Shown piece after piece: positions 46,266-55,039 of a stretch of DNA of 64,000 bases. The notes under the pieces are model-generated. The model saw only the letters and a program-made list of their open reading frames with translations. It was not told the origin of the DNA and ran no database searches. Both the position numbers and the translations under genes were made by a program. This DNA comes from Streptomyces kronopolitis (GTDB lineage: Bacteria > Actinomycetota > Actinomycetes > Streptomycetales > Streptomycetaceae): positions 1 through 64,000 of the forward strand of contig NZ_BMND01000001.1 in NCBI RefSeq assembly GCF_014646275.1, written 5' to 3'. The stretch's first letter is position 1, and every line of letters begins with the position of its first letter.

Positions 46266-47861
46266 ATGACGCATTCGACAGCGTGCGCAGGATGCGGCCG
46301 GGGCCTGGATCCGGGGGCAGCGACGTGCGGCACGTGCGGTGCGGCGGCGGGGCCCGGCGACCGGACCGCGACGATTCCGATGCCCGCCGGCCCCGCGCCG
46401 GAGACGCTGACCGCGGCCACCGCACCGCTCGCCACGGAAGCCGGCCGCGACCGCACCGCCGTGCCGACGTGGGGCAAGGGCCGCGACGTGACCCGGTACA
46501 TCTGCGCGGCCGCCTACCTGGACCGCGAATACGCCAGGTCGCTCATCAGGCAGGTCGCCGCGGAACCCCGGCTGGGGGTGGCGCCCGCCCCGGCATGCGA
46601 CGTCCCCGTGGCACTGCGGCACGCCTACCTCGCCAACACCCGCCGCCACGGCCGGGACCTCGTCCTGACCGTCCTGCTCCTGCTGGCCCTCGTCTTCACC
46701 CTCTGGGTCGGCGACGGCGGCCTCACGCTGCTGTCGCTGTTCCTCGCCTGGGTCACCCTGTTCTCCTTCGAGCTGTCGACCCGCTACGGCCGCCATCTGC
46801 AGAGCCTGCGCCCGGACCGCTTCGACCCCGCGGACGCGCCCGCACCGCTCAACGACGACATCGCCACCCGCCTGCGGCAGATCGGCGCCTACGCCGGCGG
46901 GAACGTCACCGCCTACAGCGGCTATTCACCGTTCATCGGCTACGGCTTCCCCCGCGACTCGTGGTCCCTGACCTTCGATGTCACCACCTCCGGCCGACCG
47001 GAGGGCCGGCCGCGGGAGTTCGACGTGGCGGACCTCTACACCCACATCGCCGAACGGGTCGCCACCCTCGCCCTGCCCTGCCTGGAGATCGAGGAACGGG
47101 TCTTCGTCGACGGCGGATCCCTCCTGGACGACCGGCGGTTCCTGCCCGATCCGCTCGGCCGGCCGGTCGCCCGGATCCCGTCCGCGCTGCTGGACTCGCT
47201 CAAGCGCACCCCCGAGGAGGGCGCCCGCCCCTACCTGGCCGTGCACTCCACCGGCTGGGGCGGCGAGGCGGTCACCTCGCTCTTCCTGCGCTTCGTCCGC
47301 TCGGACTCGCACCTCTTCGTGGAAGCGGTCCCGACGGTGCTGTACCCACTGCGCGACCGCTACCGCGTCATCGACACCCTGATGCCCAGCCCGTCCTTCC
47401 GCGAGGTCTGCACGCTGCTGTCGGAGACGCTGGTCAGCACGGTGTTCGTGCTGCTGGCCGCGCCCGCGCGGGCGGTCTCCGGGTTCGCGCCCGACTACGG
47501 GTTGTCCCGGCGCCTGCGCCGGCAGCACAAGCTGATCACCCGGCTGCGCCGCTTCGACTACGGGGCCAGGCAGAGCGTGCGCCGGCAGGCGGCGGCCACG
47601 GAGCACAGCCGCTACTTCCAGAAGGCCGACAGCGGCATGGTCGTCAAGACGGTCGAGAAGCGGGTCCTGGACGCCCTCGTGGAGTTCGCCGAGGAGCACG
47701 GCATCGACGTGGGCGAGCTGGTGCAGCGCCAGCAAATGATCATCAACAACGGCATCATCGCGGCCGGCGGAGGGCGGGTGGAATCCAGCGCCGTCGCCTC
47801 CGGCGAGCGGTCCCGCGTCTCCACGGTGCTGGGCAAGATCCCGCTGCTCAACCTGGACTGA
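46266..47861 (+). CDS. Zinc-ribbon membrane protein of unknown function
   Basis: A 531-aa protein. N-terminal zinc ribbon (C7, C10, C21, C24), then a Pro/Ala linker, two close membrane helices (about 128-165), a long soluble domain (about 180-380, no recognised fold), a possible third hydrophobic helix (about 380-400), and a helical end. Near the C-terminus (residues 494-518) is the segment NNGIIAAGGGRVESSAVASG, which recurs at the start of the next protein. ATG 46266 has GGGGGAG. First gene of a small operon. It could be a membrane scaffold or sensor; I assign no function. Confidence 0.65.
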   Translation: MTHSTACAGCGRGLDPGAATCGTCGAAAGPGDRTATIPMPAGPAPETLTAATAPLATEAGRDRTAVPTWGKGRDVTRYICAAAYLDREYARSLIRQVAAEPRLGVAPAPACDVPVALRHAYLANTRRHGRDLVLTVLLLLALVFTLWVGDGGLTLLSLFLAWVTLFSFELSTRYGRHLQSLRPDRFDPADAPAPLNDDIATRLRQIGAYAGGNVTAYSGYSPFIGYGFPRDSWSLTFDVTTSGRPEGRPREFDVADLYTHIAERVATLALPCLEIEERVFVDGGSLLDDRRFLPDPLGRPVARIPSALLDSLKRTPEEGARPYLAVHSTGWGGEAVTSLFLRFVRSDSHLFVEAVPTVLYPLRDRYRVIDTLMPSPSFREVCTLLSETLVSTVFVLLAAPARAVSGFAPDYGLSRRLRRQHKLITRLRRFDYGARQSVRRQAAATEHSRYFQKADSGMVVKTVEKRVLDALVEFAEEHGIDVGELVQRQQMIINNGIIAAGGGRVESSAVASGERSRVSTVLGKIPLLNLD

Positions 47862-47887
47862 GAACCGCATAGGGATGGGGAATCACC

Positions 47888-48256
47888 ATGCAGAGGAACG
47901 ACGGAATCATCGCGACCGGCGGCTCGAACGTCGTCGGCAACGCCGTGGCCAGCGGCCGGAACGCGCGCGCCGAGGTGCGGGACAGCGGGCTGACTCAGCA
48001 CGGCGGGCAGCAGCCCTCGACGGAGGACCTCGGCGCCCTGCTCTCCCGGCTGATCGACGAACTCGGCCGCTCGGAGCACCCCGACCGCGCCGACCTGATC
48101 GAGGCCGCGGAGGACGCCCGCGACGAGGCCACCTCGGAGAAGCCGCGCCGGGGCACGCTGAAGCTGTTCGCCAAGGGGCTCGTCGACGCGGTGCCGGGGT
48201 TCACGGCGCTGGCGTCCCTGGCGGCGACGATCGAAGAGGCGGTCCGCGGGCTGTAG
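47888..48256 (+). CDS. Small protein sharing the GIIA-GG motif, DUF5955-like
   Basis: A 122-aa protein. Residues 4-30 (NDGIIATGGSNVVGNAVASG and RNARAEV) repeat the terminal motif of the preceding membrane protein. The rest is helical and charged (LSRLIDELGRSEHPDRADLI, about 45-122), reminiscent of DUF5955-type actinobacterial proteins that join a short Gly-rich segment to a coiled helical domain. ATG 47888, 26 bases after the upstream stop. No enzymatic motif. Function unknown. Confidence 0.6.
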   Translation: MQRNDGIIATGGSNVVGNAVASGRNARAEVRDSGLTQHGGQQPSTEDLGALLSRLIDELGRSEHPDRADLIEAAEDARDEATSEKPRRGTLKLFAKGLVDAVPGFTALASLAATIEEAVRGL

Positions 48257-48305
48257 TTGCCGCGCGAAGGCCAGGATCCGACGAACGTGAGGTACTCCGG
48301 GGGAG

Positions 48306-49010
48306 ATGACCGTGTCCACCTGCATCTACTGCGGCGCGCGCCGTGAGGACCCGGCCGCGTCCTCCTGCCCGAACTGCGGCATGCCGCCCGATGGCGTCGT
48401 GTCACCCCCGGCGGCACCGCCCGCATGGGCCCCCGCCCGCCACGGCTACGTCCGGATCGGGGCCACCGCCCTCCCGCTGTGGCTGCTGTGGCTGGTGGCG
48501 GGGCTGCTGGTGGCGGGCGGGGTGACCGCCTATCTGCTCACCGGCACGTCCTCCGAACCGTCCTACCAGGCGGACGACCCGGTCCCGGCGGGCACGCCGT
48601 CCGCGGAGCCGTTCTCGCCCTCCGCGCCCCCGACCGACACCTATGCGCCCGCCGTGCCCGACACCTCGCTGCCGACCGTCGGCGACACCCCCACCGCGCC
48701 GGCGAGTTCGCCGTCCGCCGAGGACGCGAGTGCGACCGTGCGGGAGTACTACCAGGACATCAACGCACGTGATTTCACGGCGGCCTGGGACCTCGGCGGC
48801 AAGAACATCGGCGGCAGTTCCTTCTCCACGTGGTCCTCGGGCTTCGCCTCGACCTCGTACATCGCGCTCACCGCGGTGAACGCCGACAGCGCCGGGAGGG
48901 TCGACGCCGTGCTCCACGCGACCCAGAGCGACGGTTCGGTCCGGGTGTACCACGGGACCTACACGGTCTCCGACGGCGTCATCGTCAGCGCCGACATCTC
49001 CCAGGACTGA
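48306..49010 (+). CDS. Zinc-ribbon single-pass membrane protein
   Basis: A 234-aa protein. N-terminal zinc ribbon (C6, C9, C21, C24), one membrane helix (about residues 58-80, LWLLWLVAGLLVAGGVTAYL), a Pro/Ser/Thr-rich external stalk (about 85-135) and a C-terminal NTF2/lipoprotein-like domain (DASATVREYYQDINARDFTA then YHGTYTVSDGVIVSADISQD). The zinc ribbon faces the cytoplasm and the small domain the outside. Third gene of the same-direction cluster and probably works with the 46.3-kb membrane protein. ATG 48306 follows GGGGGAG. Confidence 0.65.
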   Translation: MTVSTCIYCGARREDPAASSCPNCGMPPDGVVSPPAAPPAWAPARHGYVRIGATALPLWLLWLVAGLLVAGGVTAYLLTGTSSEPSYQADDPVPAGTPSAEPFSPSAPPTDTYAPAVPDTSLPTVGDTPTAPASSPSAEDASATVREYYQDINARDFTAAWDLGGKNIGGSSFSTWSSGFASTSYIALTAVNADSAGRVDAVLHATQSDGSVRVYHGTYTVSDGVIVSADISQD

Positions 49011-49147
49011 CCCGGAGCCCGAGACGAGAGGGACGAGGGGCCGAAGAGCGCGTGGATCCCCTTGTACGTGTGGGTGTTTGGGCCGAGGAGGCAAGGGCAG
49101 GCGATCTTGTGTCAGGGAAACACGCCAACGCGAGAAGGAGTGCGACC

Positions 49148-49321
49148 ATGACCGCCACCGACAAGATGACGGCCAGGACCAAGCAGGCCAAGGGCGCCGC
49201 CGAGGAAGCCCTGGGCCGTGCCATGGGCAACGAGCGGATGGCCGCGAAGGGCCGCGCCGCACGCAGCTCGGGCGACTTGCGCCAGGCCGCGACCCAGGCC
49301 AAGGAGGCCTTCTTCCGGTGA
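49148..49321 (+). CDS. CsbD-like stress protein
   Basis: A 57-aa CsbD-family protein (KMTARTKQAKGAAEEALGRA, then NERMAAKGRAARSSGDLRQA). ATG 49148 follows GAGAAGGAG. In other bacteria CsbD is a general-stress, sigma-B-dependent protein. Here GTTTGG (49076-49081) and GGGCAG (49095-49100) upstream might be a sigma-B-type promoter, which I consider weak. Followed by a strong terminator. Confidence 0.85.
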   Translation: MTATDKMTARTKQAKGAAEEALGRAMGNERMAAKGRAARSSGDLRQAATQAKEAFFR

Positions 49322-49370
49322 CGATGCCACCCGGTCCCACGGTCAGAGGCGGTCCGGACGGCAGAGACCA

Positions 49371-49409
49371 GGGCGGTGGCCCGCGGGTACGTCCCGCGGG
49401 CCACCGCCC
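49371..49409. terminator. Strong bidirectional terminator
   Basis: Perfect 17-bp stem with five-base loop TACGT, followed by TTCT, between the CsbD gene (+) and the acyltransferase gene (-). Confidence 0.9.
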
Positions 49410-49439
49410 TTCTGTGCACACGGGATGCCGCCGGGACCG

Positions 49440-50768
49440 TCACCCGTACTTGTGCAGCTGCGCCTGCCAGAACCGCTCCCCGCTCAGGGCGTCCGCCGCG
49501 GCCCGGGGCAGGCTGAGGTGCACCTCGCGGGACCCGTCCCGCTCCGGCGTCGGCATGATCTGCGCGGCCCAGGGGATGGGCACCGGCGGCAGCTCGCAGC
49601 GGTAGGGCGTCCCGCCGCCGAAGTCGATTGTGTAGAAGGGGAGTTTGGCCCGGTCGTTCACCTGGAGCATGTCGGTGTAGGCGCGGTAGAGCATCCGGGG
49701 CAGCACCCTGCGGTCCCGGCCGGCCGTGCGCTGCTCCACCAGATAGGCGAGGTCGTCCCGGGCCTGGTCGGCGATGTTCTGCGACAGGCTCTCCCGGATC
49801 AGCCGTGCCGTCGTCCCCAGCGGGCAGTTCCGTATGTCGCGGGCCGTCATGCGCAGTTCGGCGCAGGTGATCGTGTTTCCCCAGTAGTTGGCGGGGAGGT
49901 CGCGCAGATAGCCGCTGAAATCGACGAGGACGCCGAGACGTTCGACGCAGCCGGGTGACCGGTCCCGTAGCCGGCCGAGGGCGTGCCACAGGTGCGCGGT
50001 GAGCGCGTCGCTGGTGGAGATCCAGCCGTGCGGGAGCTGGTCGGTGGCCGCTTGCTTCATCGCCTGGAGTTCCGCGGCATCGAAGCGGAAGGTCGCGGTG
50101 CCGAGTTTGTGCGCGGTCAGCGTCATCCGGCTCAGCAGCGCGTACTTCTCCCGCCGCGAGGCCACGGTGAAGCGGCTGTTGTGGTCCCTGGCGCCGAGCG
50201 GGGCGCCGTCCGCGAGGCCGTCGAGCAGCCGGCGGTCGTGGCACGGCGCAGGGTGCGGAAGGCCGCGGTGTTCGGCGGCCCAGTCCAGCAGGAATTGCGT
50301 ATAGGCCGGTCCGTCCGCCAGTACGTGCTTCATGTGCACGCCCAGCACCGTGCCGCCCGAGGCCGGATGGGTGAGCTTCACCGCGAGCAGGGGCACGCCC
50401 TGCCCCACGAGCCGGACGGGCGAGGCCTTCGGCAGGACGGCGCGCAGCGGCGGATGCCCGCCCGCGGCCGAGGGGCGAACTCCCGCGACGGGCGGCGCGT
50501 CCTCCTCCTCGAAGGGCACGCCGGAGTCATCGCACCGCACCTGGAGGACGCCGTGCGCATCGCGCTCCGCCCGGCCGCTCAACAGCGGATAGGAGCTCAG
50601 CACTCGGGCCAGCGAGGCCCGCATCGCCGTGCCGTCCAGGCGCTCGTGGAAGAAGAACGCGCGGCCGGTGGAGACCGCGCCCATGGTGGTGTCCAGGGCG
50701 CACAGCGGGACGCGACGGCCGGTGGCCCGTCCCGACCGGACGACCGAGTGCCGCTGTGGCCGCGTCAT
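49440..50768 (-). CDS. BAHD-like acyltransferase
   Basis: A 442-aa protein. Catalytic HVLAD (H148-x3-D152, HxxxD) and a late DFGGG at about residue 382 match the HxxxD and DFGWG signatures of BAHD (PF02458) acyl-CoA-dependent acyltransferases, which are common in plants and scarce in bacteria; length also matches. ATG 50768 has AGGAGGAAGAGG upstream. Acceptor and acyl donor are unknown. It follows an LCP cell-wall ligase gene after a 61-base gap, same strand, which may hint at modification of a lipid or polymer. Confidence 0.75.
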   Translation of the reverse strand: MTRPQRHSVVRSGRATGRRVPLCALDTTMGAVSTGRAFFFHERLDGTAMRASLARVLSSYPLLSGRAERDAHGVLQVRCDDSGVPFEEEDAPPVAGVRPSAAGGHPPLRAVLPKASPVRLVGQGVPLLAVKLTHPASGGTVLGVHMKHVLADGPAYTQFLLDWAAEHRGLPHPAPCHDRRLLDGLADGAPLGARDHNSRFTVASRREKYALLSRMTLTAHKLGTATFRFDAAELQAMKQAATDQLPHGWISTSDALTAHLWHALGRLRDRSPGCVERLGVLVDFSGYLRDLPANYWGNTITCAELRMTARDIRNCPLGTTARLIRESLSQNIADQARDDLAYLVEQRTAGRDRRVLPRMLYRAYTDMLQVNDRAKLPFYTIDFGGGTPYRCELPPVPIPWAAQIMPTPERDGSREVHLSLPRAAADALSGERFWQAQLHKYG

Positions 50769-50829
50769 CCTCTTCCTCCTTGTGTGCGGGCGCCGTTGGG
50801 GCCGCGTGGTGCCGCGCGGGCGGGGCCCG

Positions 50830-52053
50830 TCAGTCGACGCAGGGCGCGCCGTCGCCTCCCAGCGAGGTCGCGTCACCCGAGTCCGGCCGGGGTGAGGGGG
50901 CGGCGGGCTTCGACCCTCCGCCCTGCGGGGATGAGGGACGCGGGGAGGGCGCGGGGCGCAGCAGTTCCTGCACCTGCCGGCGGACCGCCGGCGGGTCGAC
51001 GAGGTTCACGGACTGCTGCCGGTAGGTACCGAAGCCCTTGATCTTCAGCGTCTGGAAGGAGACGTTGCCGCCGGCCAGCTTCTTCATCTGGTCGGCGGCG
51101 TCCATCAGCGGCCAGCCCTTGTCGATCACGATGTCCCGCTTGGCGGCGTCGAGCAGGGAGTAGGCGCGCCCGATCTTGTCGAGCGTGCCGCTGGATTCGA
51201 GCTTGTGGACGGCGGACAGCAGGAAGGCCTGCTGCCGGCGGGTGCGGTCGAGATCGCCCTTGGGCAGGTTCATCCGCTGGCGTACGAAGGCCAGGGACTG
51301 CCGGGCGTCCAGCGTCTGGCGGCCGGCCGGGAAGTCGGCTCCGGAGTTCTTGTCCTTCGTCGGATGCTTCAGGCACACGTCCACGCCGTCCAGCGCTCCG
51401 GCCAGATCGTAGAAACCGGCCAGATTGACTTCCGCGAAGTGGTCGATGGGCACGCCCAGGAAGGTGCGCACGGTCTGGATCTCGGTGCGGCGCCCGGCTT
51501 CCCGGCCCTTGCTCTCCAGCTCGGCGTGGTCCTTGACCCCCTGCGCCGCGAGCCTGTCCTCCTCGCGCGCCTTGGCGAGCCCGTACGCCTCCTTGATCTT
51601 CTGCTTGCCGAACCCCGGGACGTCGACGAGGTCGTCACGCGGCACCGACAGGCCCGTGGCCCGGCTTCCGTCGCCCGGGATGTGCAGCAGGATCAGCGTG
51701 TTGGTGTTGTAGCCGCCGACCTCGCTGCTGGCTCCGGCGTGCAGCTGCTCCAGGATCTTCTTCGGCAGCGGATTGCCGTTGAGGTCCTTGCGGCTGTCCA
51801 GGCCCATCAGCAGGATGTTCTGGGTCCCGCCCGTCGAGCGGGCGCCCTTGTCGCCGAGCGCGTCCGAGGTCCGCACCCCGTTGACGGCCTGGTCGTAGAC
51901 CCAGTACCCCAGGGCGGCTCCCGCGACCAGCAGGCAGGCGACCACCACGGCTATCAGCCGTCCCCACCGGACCCGCCGCCCGGTCCTGCCCGCGGGTACC
52001 CGCCGTCGCCGCCCGGTCGTGCTCGCGGGCACCCGCCGTCGCCGCCCTGCCAT
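50830..52053 (-). CDS. LytR-CpsA-Psr (LCP) family glycopolymer transferase
   Basis: A 407-aa protein. A basic, Arg-rich repeat N-terminus (two RRRRVPA-type units), one signal-anchor membrane helix (about 27-47), and an extracellular LCP domain: NILLMGLDSRKD, SRATGLSVPRDDLVDVPG, KIKEAYGLAK, DGVDVCLKHP and ARQSLAFVRQRMNLPKGDLD. It attaches cell-wall glycopolymers to peptidoglycan. A disordered Pro/Ser tail ends in a Cys. ATG 52053 follows GAGGAGGAG. Confidence 0.92.
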   Translation of the reverse strand: MAGRRRRVPASTTGRRRRVPAGRTGRRVRWGRLIAVVVACLLVAGAALGYWVYDQAVNGVRTSDALGDKGARSTGGTQNILLMGLDSRKDLNGNPLPKKILEQLHAGASSEVGGYNTNTLILLHIPGDGSRATGLSVPRDDLVDVPGFGKQKIKEAYGLAKAREEDRLAAQGVKDHAELESKGREAGRRTEIQTVRTFLGVPIDHFAEVNLAGFYDLAGALDGVDVCLKHPTKDKNSGADFPAGRQTLDARQSLAFVRQRMNLPKGDLDRTRRQQAFLLSAVHKLESSGTLDKIGRAYSLLDAAKRDIVIDKGWPLMDAADQMKKLAGGNVSFQTLKIKGFGTYRQQSVNLVDPPAVRRQVQELLRPAPSPRPSSPQGGGSKPAAPSPRPDSGDATSLGGDGAPCVD

Positions 52054-52366
52054 CGCTCCTCCTCGCACCGATGCCCCCGGGGCCCCGGGAGATCTGGATG
52101 TGCACAGGAAGAGAGGCGATGCGGTCGAGGAGTTCGGACATCAGCCATGGATTAGGGCAATTACTCGTGTGTAGGCCTTTCGCCCTATTTGGCGGCTGCA
52201 AGCCACAAATTCTTATAATTCAGTGCTCTTCGCCCGGGTGTCGAGGGCGCCGAGGGTGCCGGACGCCCGCTCCGCCGCCCGCGAAGCGGCGCCCCTCGCG
52301 CCCGCGACCGACAATTGAACTGGACAAACAGCAGCGAAAGGGAATCCAGCCACCCTGGAAGGTGCC
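52054..52366. other. Divergent intergenic between LCP and phosphatase genes
   Basis: A 313-base divergent gap. A/T-rich in part, with a perfect TATAAT at 52214-52219, but no -35 match at normal spacing (GGCGGC there). Otherwise I see nothing recognisable, no gene. Confidence 0.35.
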
Positions 52367-54871
52367 ATGCCACCCAGTGGTTCGGAGGCGAGTGGGCAGC
52401 CGCCGGGGGCGGTGCGTCCCGGCGGTACCCCGGAGCGCGACGATGCTCTGATCCGGGCGATCGCCCGGGCTGTCGAGGTGACCGGGGCGCATGCGGGGAG
52501 CGTGTTCCTGGTCTCGCCCGACCGGCGTTCGCTGGTGCTCAGCGCGGTGTCCGGGACGCCGCCCTCGCTGCTCGGCGGCTGGCGGCGGATTCCGGTGAGC
52601 AGCGCCATCCCGGTGGCGGTGGCCTACCGGTCGGGGCGGACGGTCCATCTGTCCGGTGCCGAGGAGACGATGCGGCGGTTCCCGCAGCTCGCCATGGCGC
52701 TGCCCTACGCCTTCGGATCCGCTTCCGTGCAGGTGGGGGCGGGGGATTCGGTGTTCGGGTCGATGGCGGTGGTGTGGGCGGCCGGACCGGACACACAAGG
52801 GCTGTCGAAGGCGCAGCGGCGCCGGCTGCGCGCCACGGCCGACCGCCTCGGCGCCGCCCTCGCCGAGCTGCGGTCCCGCGGTGCGCTGGGCGAGAGCGAC
52901 GCGTCAGCCGGCCCGGTGGCGGTGCCGACGCGGCCCGCCCCGGCCGTACGGGTGGGGCTCTTCGACTGGGACCTCGACAGCGGAGCCCTCGTGGCGGACG
53001 ACGAACTCTGCGCGATCTTCGGCATCGCCCCCGCCGCGTTCGACGGGCGGGCGGCCACCCTGGCCGCCAGGATCGACGACGCGGTGCTGCCCGGACTGCG
53101 CTCCGCCGCCCGCACCGCGGTCGAGGAGGGCCACGTCCTGGCGCACGCCCTGCGGATCCGGGACGGCGACGGCCACCGGACCGTCGAGCTGTGGGGCCGG
53201 GTGCCGGAGGCCCCCGATCCGCGCGCCCGCGCCCACCTGGTGGGCGCCGTCCTCGACGCCGGAGCCGGCATGGCCGCCGTGGAGGCGATCGAGCGGCTGG
53301 AGGACGGCTTCTTCGCCCTCGCCCCCGACGGGCGCGTCACCTATGCCAACCACGGCCTGGAGCGGCTGCTGCGCATCCGGCACGACGACCTGCTCGGCCG
53401 GCGCCCCTGGGAGGTCCTGCCATGGCTGGCCGACCCCGCCTACGAGGACCGGTACCGGGCCACCATGATCTCCCAGCAGCCCGTCTCCTTCCTCGCCCGC
53501 CGGCCGCCCGACCAGTGGCTGGTGTTCTCCCTGCACCCGGGCTCGCGCGGCATGACGGGCTGGGCGGCCCGCGTCACGGGGCCGGTCCCGGCCGATGCCG
53601 CACCGGGGGCGGCGGTCGCCGAGGAGGCGGCGGTCGGCACGCCGTCGCCGCCCGCGCCCCGCCTGGGCACGCTCTACCGGGTGCTCCAGCTCGGCAGCGC
53701 GCTGACCGAGGCGGCCACCGCCCACGAGGTGTGCGATGTCGTCGCCGAGCAGCTGCTGCCCGCCTTCGGCGGCCAGCGGATGGCGCTGTACCTCCTGTCC
53801 GAGCACCGCTGGCAGCTGCTCTCGCAGCGCGGCTACCCCACGGGCCTGCTCGACCGGTTCGAGGGCTCGCCGCTGCGCGCCGGCGTGCCCGTGTCGGACG
53901 TGCTGCTCGCCGGGGCCCCGCTGTTCATCGAGTCACGGCAGGAGTTCGCCCGGGCCTATCCGGGGGTCCGGCCGAGCGCCTCCTGTGCCTGGGCGTTCCT
54001 GCCGCTCATCTCCTCCAGCCGTCCCGTGGGCGCCTGCGTCCTCGGCTTCGACGAGGCCCACCGGTTCCCGGACGGCGAGCGGGACCTCCTCACCGCGCTG
54101 GGCGGGGTGATCGGCCACGCGCTGCGCCGCGCCCGGCTCTACGACGACGAATTCGCCGTGGCGCACGGCCTGCAGGACGCCCTGCTCCCGCACCGGCTGC
54201 CCACCCTGCCCGACGTCCGGGTCGCCGGCCGCTACCTCCCGGCGACGCGCGGCATGGACATCGGCGGCGACTGGTACGACGTCATCCCCACCCGTGACGG
54301 CGTCGCGCTCATCGTCGGCGATGTCGAGGGGCACAATGTCGCCGCCGCGGCCGTCATGGGCCAACTGCGCAGTGCGGTACGGGCCTTCGCCGCCGCGGGC
54401 CAGCAGCCGGGTGAGGTGATCTCCCGGACCAACCGGCTGCTGCTCGACCTGAACCCGGGCCCCCTCGCCAGCTGCTGCTATCTGCGGCTCGACGCCGGCT
54501 CGGGAGCCGCCCGCCTGGTCCTCGCGGGGCACTGCCCGCCGCTGCTGCGCCGGCCCGGTGGGGGCACCGAGGCGCTGGACCTGCCGTGCGGTCCGCTGCT
54601 CGGGGTGGCGGAGACGGCCGCCTACCCGGAGTGCGCACTGCACGTGGCGCCCGGCTCGATCGTGGCGCTGTACACGGACGGGCTGGTGGAGCAGCGCGGG
54701 TCGGACATCACCAGCGGCATCGACCGGCTGCGCACGACACTGGCCCATGCCCGCGCGGATTCCCTGGAGGAGCTGGCCGACCGGCTGCTGCGGGATGCCC
54801 GGCGCGCCCCGCACCGGACGGACGACATCGCGCTGCTGCTCAGCCGGTACGCCCCCGCCCCGGGCCGCTGA
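52367..54871 (+). CDS. PAS/GAF sensor SpoIIE-type PP2C serine phosphatase
   Basis: An 834-aa cytoplasmic signalling protein. Order: GAF-like (about 25-165), PAS-like (about 195-300), PAS (about 305-400, LEDGFFALAPDGRVTYANHG), GAF (about 430-580) and SpoIIE/PP2C phosphatase (about 595-834, GGDWYDVIPTRDGVALIVGD, then GHNVAAAAVMGQLRS and VALYTDGLVE). Such proteins dephosphorylate anti-sigma-factor antagonists (SpoIIAA-type). No HATPase kinase domain follows, so its anti-sigma partner is elsewhere. ATG 52367 with GGAAGGTGCC. Confidence 0.9.
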   Translation: MPPSGSEASGQPPGAVRPGGTPERDDALIRAIARAVEVTGAHAGSVFLVSPDRRSLVLSAVSGTPPSLLGGWRRIPVSSAIPVAVAYRSGRTVHLSGAEETMRRFPQLAMALPYAFGSASVQVGAGDSVFGSMAVVWAAGPDTQGLSKAQRRRLRATADRLGAALAELRSRGALGESDASAGPVAVPTRPAPAVRVGLFDWDLDSGALVADDELCAIFGIAPAAFDGRAATLAARIDDAVLPGLRSAARTAVEEGHVLAHALRIRDGDGHRTVELWGRVPEAPDPRARAHLVGAVLDAGAGMAAVEAIERLEDGFFALAPDGRVTYANHGLERLLRIRHDDLLGRRPWEVLPWLADPAYEDRYRATMISQQPVSFLARRPPDQWLVFSLHPGSRGMTGWAARVTGPVPADAAPGAAVAEEAAVGTPSPPAPRLGTLYRVLQLGSALTEAATAHEVCDVVAEQLLPAFGGQRMALYLLSEHRWQLLSQRGYPTGLLDRFEGSPLRAGVPVSDVLLAGAPLFIESRQEFARAYPGVRPSASCAWAFLPLISSSRPVGACVLGFDEAHRFPDGERDLLTALGGVIGHALRRARLYDDEFAVAHGLQDALLPHRLPTLPDVRVAGRYLPATRGMDIGGDWYDVIPTRDGVALIVGDVEGHNVAAAAVMGQLRSAVRAFAAAGQQPGEVISRTNRLLLDLNPGPLASCCYLRLDAGSGAARLVLAGHCPPLLRRPGGGTEALDLPCGPLLGVAETAAYPECALHVAPGSIVALYTDGLVEQRGSDITSGIDRLRTTLAHARADSLEELADRLLRDARRAPHRTDDIALLLSRYAPAPGR

Positions 54872-55039
54872 GCGGCGCCACGGGCGCCGGGGCGCTCCAC
54901 GCCCCCTTCACTGCGTGACGCGCGCTTCACGGTGTGTGCCGGAAACGTCCGAATAGCGGGCGTTCACGTCCTGCGGGTTCGTGCCCCCTTCACACTCTTG
55001 GGGCTCACCGAACGTCTCACGTAATGAACAGGCACGACC

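Noticed and set aside
52214..52219. TATAAT as a vegetative -10 box
   Set aside because: No -35 element at 16-18 bases; left as a note in the intergenic feature only.
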